A stretch of DNA of 64,000 nucleotides from Cryptomeria japonica (Eukaryota > Streptophyta > Pinopsida > Cupressales > Cupressaceae), in assembly GCF_030272615.1 (NCBI RefSeq), contig NC_081415.1, forward strand, positions 185,747,494 through 185,811,493, written 5' to 3'. Made by a program: the position numbers and the translations under genes. The notes beneath the pieces are model-generated. The model worked only from the letters and a program-made list of their open reading frames with translations. It did no database searches and was not told the DNA's origin. The first letter of the stretch is position 1; each line of letters starts with the position of its first letter. Below, in pieces: positions 44,894-55,175 of the stretch.

Positions 44894-46506
44894 TGTAGAC
44901 ATCTAAAATTGGTCAACGCTTGCAGAGTCATACTTTAACATTTGCACATTGCCTTATTTTAGGGTTTTTGTGTTGCATTAACATTTCTTCTATGTTGCAC
45001 ACTTGGTCTTTATCATTTACGAGCATCGAGCCTTCTTCTACATTCCTCATTTTCATCGCTTTCGAATTAGGTCTTGTCGATAGCAATCTTCAATCATGAT
45101 TTTGGTCAATCTTATCCTATCGCATCATGGTGCATGCTCATTTATCATCATTTTGGACATCGTCAATCCTAATCGATGATAGAATTAGGGTTTTGTCCTC
45201 TTGTCAATCTTTCAATCATCTTTTAGTAATCATTTGCGATTATCAACTTGTCAATCTTGTCATTTTGCGATTGATTCATCATCAATCCTTGTCCCCTTGT
45301 CAATCTTGTCATTTTGCGATCAATTTGTCATTGATCCTTGTCCCCTTGTCAATCTCATCATTTTGTGATCGATTCATCATTGATCCTTGTCCCCTTGTCA
45401 ATCTCATCATTTTGTGATTGATTCATCATCGATCCTTGTCCTTGTCAATCTTGTCATTTTGCGATCGATTTGTCATCCATCCTTGTCCTTTTCAATCATG
45501 TCAATTTGGATCAATTAGTCATTGTTCCTTGTCAATTTGCGCCTATCAATTTGATCTCCTTGTCAATCTTGGTCAACTTGTCATTGATTTTTGTCAACCA
45601 GTTTCAATCATTTATCAACATTGGTCCTATGTCAATCAGAATCATGATTGAACCTACATTAATTTCTTGTTGTCTTGACCTAATTACTTGTCCTCTTATT
45701 TCTAGGGTTTTATGATTTGTTCATTTAATCCTTTTCTTCTTCTTGGTGGGTTAAATAAATCTATTTATTTAGTCCTGGGTCTCTTTCATGAATTAATTAA
45801 TGGATGAAAACCTATTAATTAATTCACCTAATTTCTATTTCATATTTTTCCTCAATTTTCCAATTTACTAATTTCTCCTAATTCCTAATTTCTATTTCTC
45901 CTATTTTCTTCAAATTTTCTAATTTTTTTCCCTAATTTTCTCCTATGTTTATGCTTCCATTTGTTGCAATCATGGAGGCTATTTTCTCTCTTCCCTTTTG
46001 TCATGGGAATGGCATTTTAATCTTGTCATAATTTGTCATAATTTTTGTCAATCCATCTTGCATGTCAATTTTGTCATACTCCTTGCATAGCAAATTATCA
46101 TTTGTCATAATTTTGTCATTCTTGATTTGAATTTCCTTTCAAATCTCTTCATGCTAATCTTGTCATCTCTCCGATTTGTCTATAAATTAGATGATTTTCT
46201 TCAATGAATCAATCAACCATGCTTCTAGTATCCTTATGCTACAATTTTCATCTTGTCAATCTTGCTTGCTTTCATACTTACATTTTGCACTTGTAGGTGA
46301 GATCCACAAACAAAGTAATTTGAAGAAGAAAGAAGGACAATGGAGGAACAATGAAGGAGATACATGCTTTGGTTTGCATTTTATTTTAGTATTTCATCTT
46401 CATGCCTTTATTGAATGTTTTTAGGATTTTCTTATCATTGCAATCTAGTTTTTGTGGTTGAGCTAATTTAATATTGCTTTGATGTTTTTCCATTTTCCTA
46501 TCTATA
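44894..46506 (+). repeat. 3' LTR of the plus-strand element
   Basis: Starts TGTAGACATC, ends TCTATA, followed by TSD GTAAC (46,507-46,511). Carries the same 49 bp minisatellite, TATA-like box and AT palindromes as the 5' LTR. Confidence 0.93.
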
Positions 46507-46511
46507 GTAAC

Positions 46512-47861
46512 CAAAACTGTAAAACATGCAAACTCATAAAAAGATAACATCACAACACATTGAACACCAGATTTAATGTGGAAACCCAAATAGGGAAAAA
46601 CCACTATGGGATTTCAGACCCACTAAGAAATATACTGTTCTAGAGTGTGCTCGGTTAAAAGCAAATCCTGTTAAAGATTACAAAACACATTGCCAGATGT
46701 GACTCGGTTAAGGGATTTCCCTCAGATCTGTTAGGATCTTCACTTTGTTAGAAGTGACCTTTTCAAAGGATTTCAAACACTCAACTAGAATGTTACCTTG
46801 CTAGAGGGTTTTACAAATAAGACTGTTAAGTCCACTCGGTTAAGAGATTTTCTGTTAGTTTACAAAACAATAGTAAGAAAAATATATCTGCAACTTCACA
46901 TCTAAAATGCTAAAGAAGATTCTTATTTCCTCAATACTTCCTAGTCATAGGACTTATCTTGTCCTTCTACTGGGCTCTATACTCTGTTAATCAAATAGGT
47001 CTTCAAGCTTCTATGCTCGGTAATCACTATGTAGCATCCCGGTGCTTACACTTGCTTGCATGCACTGTTTATCAACAATTCCTTATTTATAAACAATTTC
47101 TAACTGCTGAATCTCCTTGATCACATTTCCCATGATCAATCATAGCCATCAAATCTTCAAACTTGACCAGGTTCAATGTATCCTTCGATTTGAAAACATT
47201 TTACCTTGCCTAGGAACTTGCATACATTTATTGGAACTTGTGCTAGGGTATTGCGGTTCAATCTGAGATGTAGATCTTCCTGCCATAGATTCATTAACAA
47301 ACTTCATGCACGGCTTACCAATCATTTGATCAACTCCATCTCATCAACTTCCTTCATTAAATAATGCTTTTATTCATCCAATGCATTCTATTACTGCTCG
47401 GTTGCAACTCAGTAAATACTAAACTTTACTTGGTAGACATTCTACCTTCATTAACCAATAGCGATAACCTTAGGGTTTACCGACTAGGTTCTTTGCTCGG
47501 TGACATAGTATAGTATTACCTTACAATCAGCAACATATGTAGGATATCAAAAAAATCTAAACATCATGATCTCATCATTGTCTAACTCGGTAATAGTTGC
47601 CCATTGAATAACTTATTTCTCCCCTTATTCATCACATTCTTTCTGTGTCTTTTACCAACATCTTTATACTCATCAAATCATACTTCTTAAGATATGGCAA
47701 CATCATACTGAATTAGAAAATCAATTTCTTGACATCAATGACAAAATAATAATATTAAGACAGTAAACATCCTTAATCAGTTATATCCATAATCATCAAC
47801 AACCTTCTCAATATCCTTATTGAAATGCCAACAATCTCTCATTGTAAAAGGAATTCCAACA
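46512..47861. mobile_element. Probable solo LTR no. 2, right part
   Basis: Continues from 33,626. Contains ggaaacccaaatagggaaaa + accactatggg, and repeated tcggttaa words. Ends AATTCCAACA. No credible frame. Confidence 0.75.
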
Positions 47862-47866
47862 AGGCT

Positions 47867-48449
47867 TAGTAGGCTCATGTAGTGAGGGGCTCCTAGATAG
47901 GTACAAGGATGGGGACAGGGACAAGAGTAGCCATAGGAGTAGCCACAAGGATAGGGTGAGGGGAGAGAGGAGGAGGATGAGTTACTATCATTGAGGGAGA
48001 TATGTCAGGGACATACAGATGAGATCCAGGATCTAGAGAGGGAGACAACTAGACTCAGGAGACAGCTAAGGGATACTGAGCAGGAAAGGGATCATGCTAT
48101 TCAACACTATACAAAGGTTGAGATAGCACTGTGGGGAGGGAGACAGGTAGCAAAGGACACAGGGGTAGGATACATCTATGTTCTGCAGGTAGGGGAGGAG
48201 ATAGCCTACTGGTGAGACTTGTATTATGGAGTAGTGCCACCAGATCAACAGGCTAGGAGCTTCTAGAGACCATCACGAATGACGATGACCTTTGGAGGGA
48301 GAGATAGGAGATAGGTGTCTAGTGGTGGGGTCATGGGTCCTCCACCACCACCAGATAGAAGGGGTAGGAGAGATGAACCTGGGGTAGGTCCTTCCAGGGC
48401 TCAGACTCCATTGAGGCTAGCCAGCTTTGAGGGAGGGAGTTCATGATAG
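47867..48449 (+). pseudogene. PMD protein, C-terminal part (antisense in the Tat element)
   Basis: Continues the gene cut at 33,493. Encodes a charged coiled coil (EIQDLERETTRLRRQLRDTE, ERDHAIQHYTKVE) and a Pro/Arg-rich tail (MGPPPPPDRRGRRDEPG) ending at a TGA near 48,449. The paralogue at 42,160-44,109 has the same acidic-then-coiled-coil order. Several stops. It converges with the pol genes, which end at 50,157 on the other strand. Confidence 0.7.
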
Positions 48450-50156
48450 CCTTAGAGGGCTCCCTATGTATCAGTTTTGTACCTTTTTGTATGATGACAG
48501 CTTCAGATGATTGTAGCCATATGATTTTGACATCATTGTATCATGACACTTATGATTTTTGAGATATATACATGACAGGATTCATCCTTGCGGTAGCTAC
48601 ATGCATGTGTACCTATGTGATGCTTATGATATGGATGCAAATATGTTCATGATGAAATGCAATATGTTTTGTTCTTTTATGTTTTTAATATGTTATGCAT
48701 ATGCAAATGTGAATCTATGAAATGCAAATGAATATGATAATGCAAATAACTATTTACATGGTGAGAATATAAAATGTGCTAATATGTGTTGTGTGTAGGA
48801 TGTGATGCAATTGTGATATCTATATGTATGTATGAAATGCTAATATGTGGTAATGTAGGTGCAAACTACATGAAATGCAAATATTTTTGGCATGTCATTA
48901 TACTCAGTCATATGATAGCAGGCTACACGGACTCAAGAAGGAAGATGGGGGTCAATCAAGAAAGGGGGATGAAAGATAGAAGATATGGAAGTGAAAGAGC
49001 TTCTTGTGCTATTATCATCATTGAGATTTATTATGGCAAATAGGTTATGACAATCCAGATATATATTCGACCTAGAAGTCATTATACCTGTTTGCATGGA
49101 GATTAGACAATTGCAAACAAGGAATGCCCCAGTTCACACTAGACTCTCAGTGTCCTCATATCCTTGGACAAGTTGTAGCATTACTAAGAGACAATCCATA
49201 GACAACAAAGAAAAATAGGTGACGATACCCCATCCTTGCCTTTCAAGTCAAAGACATCCTGGAGATAGAATCTCTAGTCAGAGACATCCTGGAAAAGATA
49301 AAAGACATGTTACCAAAAAGATAAAATCAAAAGAAAACCAAGACTCGACACCAACATCCACTGTAGTCCTCAAATTTAGTGTCTCTTGTCACTTGTATAA
49401 GTCTATTTGATTGTGGTCACAATGTTTTCATTCACAAAAGGATAGATAGAACTAAACCATAATGTTGTCTGAGTCTGTTGAAAGATTTAATTTGTTGAAG
49501 CCCATTGTTGTTGTTGTGTCTCATTTGAAACTGACTGAATCCATGCAACTAATACTTTATTGCAGAGAAGAGAAAACTTTATTGCGGATTTGCAATGCAA
49601 GTGTTGCTTTATTGTGGATTATGCACAGATAGACTGAAAAAAACTGGAAGAAACTGTACTCCTCAGAACGTGTGATGCTCTCAGTTCCACACCCATTACT
49701 AGACGTAGGATTTGCCTTAGCCACAGATAGGAGCTGATTTATTATGGATGGAAAGGGGTGAAAAGGAAGTTTTTTTTTTTTATGAATGACTAACCAATCT
49801 TGGGTAGATCAATAACAAGCCATGATGGGAATGTGTAAAGTTTATTATGGATGGATAGGCTGTGAGTGTGTGCAAAGTGAAGGGATGAGATTGAATCCTG
49901 AAGGAGGGAGGCGCAATGTCTCTACACATGGTGTCAGTGACCTGGTTTTCACCATGGTACTTGCCCAGGGCGCCACCGAAGTGGTTTTCATTGTTGCAAA
50001 AATTTATTTCTCTTGACTTTTTTGATTTTTTCAATTTTTTGTGTCACAAGGTGCCCGTTTGCCAGGATTTCACTAAGTAACGATTTTTTATGTTTATGAT
50101 TTTTTTATTTTTTTATTTTTTTATTTTTTTATTTTTTGTATTTTTGTATTTTTGAA
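48450..50156. other. Spacer between the convergent PMD and pol genes of the Tat element
   Basis: No gene supported. 48,580-48,900 is rich in atgcaaatatg words. 49,925-50,080 holds the conserved block shared with 40,160-40,215. 50,091-50,150 is a TTTTTTTA minisatellite. Confidence 0.6.
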
Positions 50157-51660
50157 TTAGGATATTCTGACAATATATGTGTAAAACCTGCAAAGGTGCA
50201 TGCTATTGATAGGATCCTCCAAATGTTCGCCCTCTATGGTTGAGAGCTGATATGCATCAGATCCATAGGCTATTGTAATGATGTAAGGACCAAGCCAATT
50301 TGGTTCGAACTTTCCCTTTTTCTCTCTATCTTGCTGATTTTTAGGGTTTTCTCTGAGAAATAAGTCACCTACCTCAAATGTGCGAGGCTTAACCTTCTGA
50401 TTGTAATTGCAACTCATTCATTGTTGATAAGCCTTGAGATGATTAAAAGCATTTTTTCTTCATTCATCCAATAGTTCTAGTTCCTATAAGTGAGAGACCC
50501 TGTAGTCTTCATCACTGATAATGTTTTGCAAAGAGACTCGTAAAGATGGTAACTCGAACTCAAAAGGCAAGATAGCTTCAGTGCCATAGACAAGTGAATA
50601 AGGTGTGGCTCTTGTAGGTGTGTGAACAATAGTGCAATAACCCCAAAGTGTGGGATTGAGTTGGATATGCCAATTGCAGGCAGCATCATCGACTATCTTT
50701 TTGAGGATTTTAAGGATAGTTTTATTAGACGCCTCATCTTGATCGTTACCTTGGGGGTAATAGGGCATGGAGAAACAATGGGTAATATGGAAGTGAACAC
50801 AAAGTTTGCGAACATCTTGATTTTTGAAGGGAAGTCCGTTATCGGTGATGATGGAAATAGGAATACCGTATCGACAAATAATGTAGTTGAGAATGAATGT
50901 AGCAATCTGTTTTCTAGTGACTTGTGTAAGAGGCATGACTTCAATCCATTTTGTGAAATACTCTATGTCAGTGATAATGAATTTGTGGCCATTTGAAGAA
51001 GGAGGGTGAATCTTGCCTATGAGATCGAGTCCCCACTGACACAAGGGCCAAGGAGTCGCAATTGGTTGAAGTTCTTGTGTTGGTGCATGAATAAGGTCTC
51101 CATGAATTTGACATTGCTTACATTTCTTGAAAAACTGATGAGTCTTTTTTCATATTGGGCCAGTAATATCCAGTCTTGATGAGTTTCTTGGCTAACATAG
51201 GACCACTAGAATGTGGACCACATATCCCTTCATGAACTTCGTATAATGTAATCTGAGCTTCGTCCCTTTCTAAATATCTAAGAAGAGTGTCATCTAGACC
51301 TTGACGGTATAGGATATTGGCTAAAATGATGTATCGGGAAGATTGGCAAATGAAAGTGTGACGTTGATTGCTGGATAAGTCAGGAGGAAGGATGTTGTTA
51401 CGAAGGTATGTGAAAATGGAACTGTATAACTAGGAATCAGGACCAATGACATATATCATCTTAGTAGGAGTGATCTCATACAAGGGAACCAAAAGGTTAT
51501 CCACCAAGAACTCATAGCACGTTTCATTCTATGGTAGATCGATCGATGAGGCAATAGTAGCCATGGCATATGCGGCTCGATTCTACTCTCTTGGTATTTG
51601 CTCAAAGGTTAACTTCATGAAATGTTGCTTCAGGTCATCCACCATTCTTTTGTAACACAT
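50157..51660 (-). pseudogene. pol (IN): Integrase of the Tat element
   Basis: Inserts the cDNA into nuclear DNA. The N-terminal zinc region is partly visible (VHEGICGPHSSGPMLAKKL, near 51,230) but the second Cys pair is lost to a frame break. The catalytic core is open from 51,044 to 50,484 with D at WGLDLIGK (51,026), D at IITDNG (50,843) and E at DEASNKT (50,735); the last two are 35 residues apart, the expected D,D35E spacing. The C-terminal region 50,417-50,157 has the GPY module (KFEPNWLGPYIIT) and no chromodomain, as expected for Tat. Stops around 51,100 and 50,450. Confidence 0.9.
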
Positions 51661-51711
51661 TAATTTTTCATCCTTTGTTTGGTAGTCATCAGTTGCTTGA
51701 CGAATTACAAG

Positions 51712-52440
51712 TTAAGAGTCCCTGAAAACATGAAGTTCTTGGATCTTCCACTGAACTGCAATTCGTAATCCAGTTGTTAATGCCTCATATTCTGCTATGT
51801 TATTAGTGCAAGGAAATGATAATCGATATGATTTTGGAATGGAATCCCCTTTAGGTGTGATAAAGAGGATGCCAACTCCTACACCATGTTGTGTGTATGA
51901 GTCATCAAAGTATAGTTGCCAAGGCTTTGTGTGTGATACCGCCAAGATGGATTCATCTGGAAATTCTAAAGTTAGAGGAGCATCATCTATCATAGGAGCA
52001 TCTACTAACTGATCTGCGATAGCTTGTCCTTTTATTTCTTTTTTGTCTACATATTCAATATCGAATTCACTCAAGAGCATCACCCATTTGGCTAATCGAC
52101 CAGCAAGTGTCACTTTATTGAGAAGGTACTTTAATGGATCAATCCTTACGACCAACTTAGTTCTATGAGTTAGCATGTAGTGTCATAATTTTTGTGAAGC
52201 AAAGACCACAGCGAGACATGCAAGCTCGATTGGTGTGTAGTTTAGATCATAGCCTACCAAAGTACAATTGATGTAATAGACTGCCTTTTCTTTGCCTGTA
52301 GCATCTTGTTGTGCTAAGAGTGCCCCCAGTGCTGTTGATGTAGCTGATATGTAGAGTAATAGGGGTTGTTCTGGAACTGGTGGCATCATGACTGGTGGAT
52401 TCAGAAGATAATCTTTAAGTATCTAAAAATCCTATTGACA
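51712..52440 (-). pseudogene. pol (RH-aRH): RNase H plus second (archaeal-like) RNase H of the Tat element
   Basis: The first domain (52,440-52,070) has PLLLYISATSTALGALLAQQ, YTPIELACLAVVFA and LAKWVMLLSEFDIEYV. The second (51,960-51,712) has WQLYFDDSYTQHGVGVGILF and CTNNIAEYEALTTGLRIA. Usual FDGS reads FDDS. Two RNase H domains in tandem before integrase define the Tat lineage. They degrade the RNA strand of the RNA/DNA hybrid. Stops at about 52,180 and 51,710. Confidence 0.88.
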
Positions 52441-52479
52441 ATTATCATCCCATTTGAATTTGATGTTTTTGTGTAGCAA

Positions 52480-53250
52480 GTGCTAAAAAGGATGACATTT
52501 ATCTGCAAGTTGTTCTATGGATCTTCATATGGACTAGAGTCTCCCTTGCAAAGATCAAAGCTGATTGATATTCACGGTGGTGGCATCTCTAGGATCGCCT
52601 TGACTTTTGCTGGATCAGCTTCAATTCCTCTTTTTGAGACAATGAATCCCAGGAGCTTCCCGGAGATTACTCCAAAGACACATTTCTTGGGGTTTAGTAT
52701 TACTCTGTATTTTTCCAACCAATCAAAAATGACTAAAAGTATGTCCAAATGTGTATCTCTGTCTATTGATTTTCCCAAGAGGTCATCAACATAATCTTCC
52801 ACAGTTACGTGCATGAGATCATGAAAGATAGTAGTCATGGACCTTTGATATGTAGCACCTGCATTCTTTAGCCCGAAGGGCATGACATTCTAGTAGAAAG
52901 TTCCCCAGGGACAAGTAAATGATGTGTTGTGCCGATCCTCAGATGCAATTTTGATTTGATTGTAACCAGAGAATCTGTCCATCAAAGATAACATTGCATG
53001 ACCTGCTATGAGATCTACAATCAGGTCGATGTTTGGCAATGGAAAGTCATCCTTAGGACAAGCTTTGTTAATGTCTCTAAAATCTATTCATATTCTGATG
53101 CTGCGATTGGGCTTATTGATTGGTACCAAGTTGGAGATCCATTGAAGATAATCAATTGGGCGTATGAATCCAACATCCAATAATTTTCCAAGTTTTGCCT
53201 TAACTAATAATGCCACTTGTGGATGCATCTTTCTCAATTTTTGTTTTACT
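52480..53250 (-). pseudogene. pol (RT): Reverse transcriptase of the Tat element
   Basis: Copies the genomic RNA. Motifs in order: VGFIRPIDYLQWISNLVPI, IDFRDINKACPKDDFPLPNI, SLMDRFSGYNQIKI, VMPFGLKNAGATYQRSM, YVDDLL (Tyr at 52,793) and ILNPKKCVFGVISGKLLGFI. This is the gypsy order, with the catalytic YVDD intact. Stops: TAG after NRSIRI near 53,087, one before VMPFG near 52,890, and one after EMPPP at 52,570. Confidence 0.93.
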
Positions 53251-53963
53251 AGTTTTGCCAGTCCCAACATATCATCATATGACCATACAAAATTAATTTG
53301 TCGCTCTGTGAAGAAACTTATGAACTTTGGTCTTTCTATCTTTGTTAGAGATTGTGCCAAGAATATGTTACATGGAATTTCTTCTGTACCAATGTTTGTT
53401 TTGATGGACTCCTCTACTAACATAGATGATTTTTCTTCATATGATGTCAGGAGAATGTCAAGCCTTCCATCCTCGGGTGCCTCAGAGAGGTTTTCACCCT
53501 TAGATACATCCTTTCTTTTTACTTTTTTGGGGTCAGACAGTGCCACAATGTGGTTTTCACCATAAGACCCATGATTTGTTTTTATTTTTATATTTTTGCG
53601 ACTGGAAGGCCCAACACCCTCACCAAAATATGCCACGCTAATGAGTTCTATAGTGTATCCCGCGTTATGGTCCCCAAGCGGAAGATCATCTTGTATGCCT
53701 AGATACTCAATAAAGGCTTCATCATTTTGGAATGTGTTGAACTTTACAGGTCCTTCATGGTCTGAGTCAATAAGTTGGTGGTGAACAAGGGGAAGGCCTT
53801 CAATGTTTTCAAAGTCAGTGAGACTAAGGGTGAAGATGGAGTTATATACAAGTATGTCGAGGTAATTGTCAAGGTCATCGTTGGCACTCTCCTCATTTGT
53901 CTCGATCATGAACAAGTCTAAATTGTCATCACTAAAAGTGCATTTGGGAATGGGTGTCCTCAT
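53251..53963 (-). pseudogene. Acidic linker between protease and RT
   Basis: An open frame of about 240 residues, rich in Asp/Glu/Asn, with no recognised fold, followed without a break by RT. Long acidic linkers here occur in Tat/Ogre elements. Begins near MRTPIPKCTFSDDNLDLF; the frame to the protease is broken between 53,970 and 54,140. Confidence 0.6.
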
Positions 53964-54140
53964 CCTTTTTGATTTCGACCTAGAACCTAGAGGAAAAGAC
54001 TATGTGGGATCCTCAGGGGTTCTTTCTTGACCAACTTTTAATTTTCTATAAAATTCCTTTTCTCTTGTGGGTTCACCTGGTTCTCTAAATGTCTTAGTGA
54101 TTTCATAGTCACAGGAGGATTTGTCTGAACCCCATTCCTA

Positions 54141-55175
54141 TTAATTAGAGTTGGTGGAATAGAAGTTCTCTTGTTGATCTTTGGAAGCCTTGATTTGTAA
54201 TGCTTCTTCTACCTTTCGAGTATTTGCCCTAGAAGATATGAAACCAAGCCCTTTCGAGCCCTCTTTTTTAAATGTCAATTCTAGTTGCAAAGGTTGAATG
54301 ATACCTTCCTTTCTTAAGCCGAGAGGACTTTTACCATCATACCCAAACTTTTGTAGGATCTTGAATCCTTTGCCATATTTTTCACATGGTATGCTGATGC
54401 GATCTTGTGTACCATCTTCAGGGTCTTTGTAAAGCATTTTGTATAAGTCTTCTTCTTCCATTTCATCCCACTTTTGGAAGATAGTAGGATCCCATTTGAG
54501 TGTAATGATAGATACCTATTTAGAAGGATGTGGTCATCCATATTCTTTTGGTGAACTCATAACTTGTTGTAAGCACATGGTTTGATTCAAAGTGTATTCA
54601 CCCATGCCTTTGTCTTGATATTTCCCTTTAAGCTCACCTTGTTTTGATGTTGAAGGTTTTAATGATTCAAGGTCAATGTATGCAGAAGAAGGGATAGCTT
54701 CTCTATTACTTGGAATGATTGTCTCAGTTTTTGGTCTCAAGTTATTGCAGTTTATAAATGGATTAGGATCACCATTAACTGTTACTTCAACTCCATTGTG
54801 AGGAAACTCAATGCATTGGTGGTATGTAGATGGGACTACCCTCATCTCATGAATCCAAGGACATCCCAATAATATGTTGTATGTGAGATCGAGGTCTAGG
54901 ACTTGACAAACCATATCCTTTGTAACTAGCCCAACTCTGAGAGGCAAGGTGACTGTGCCTTTGGAGGATCCCTCTTCATCATCATATGCCTTGATGGTAA
55001 TTTTGTTTATAGCATTCATAGCTTTGTCTGAATATCCCAATTGTATTATTTTGTTCAAAGTACATATATTGAGACCAGCTCCTCCATCTATTAGGACTCG
55101 TTTTATTCGATGTTTGTGTAGGAAGGCTTCAATGTGTAAAGGTGAATTATGTGGTTGCTCACGGAGACGTCGTCA
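54141..55175 (-). pseudogene. pol (PR): Aspartic protease with C-terminal G-patch, Tat element
   Basis: Matures Gag and Pol. Active site LIDGGAGLNI near 55,090 (D-G-G in place of D-T/S-G, common in this group), flap region EGSSKGTVTLPLRVGL, then ILLGCPWIHEM and CIEFPHNG. After a stop at 54,534 comes FKILQKFGYDGKSPLGLRKE and a second KGLGF (54,390-54,230), a G-patch-like motif that may bind RNA. A G-patch after protease also occurs in some retroviruses. Confidence 0.85.

Larger units (their letters stand above)
33627..46506 (+). mobile_element. Plus-strand LTR element: Gag-like ORF, no pol, antisense PMD gene
   Basis: 12,880 bp with LTRs of 1,602 and 1,613 bp and TSD GTAAC (33,622-33,626 and 46,507-46,511). 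The 5' LTR starts TATAGACATC (TG mutated to TA); the 3' LTR starts TGTAGACATC. Order: LTR, PBS-like site, leader, Pro/Ser-rich ~900-codon frame, poly(A) tract, spacer, antisense PMD gene, purine tract, LTR. No RT, RNase H or integrase motif was found, so it is non-autonomous. The purine tract and LTR start match the Tat element at 30,237-61,183, but the PBS matches the gag-protease family. Confidence 0.92.
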
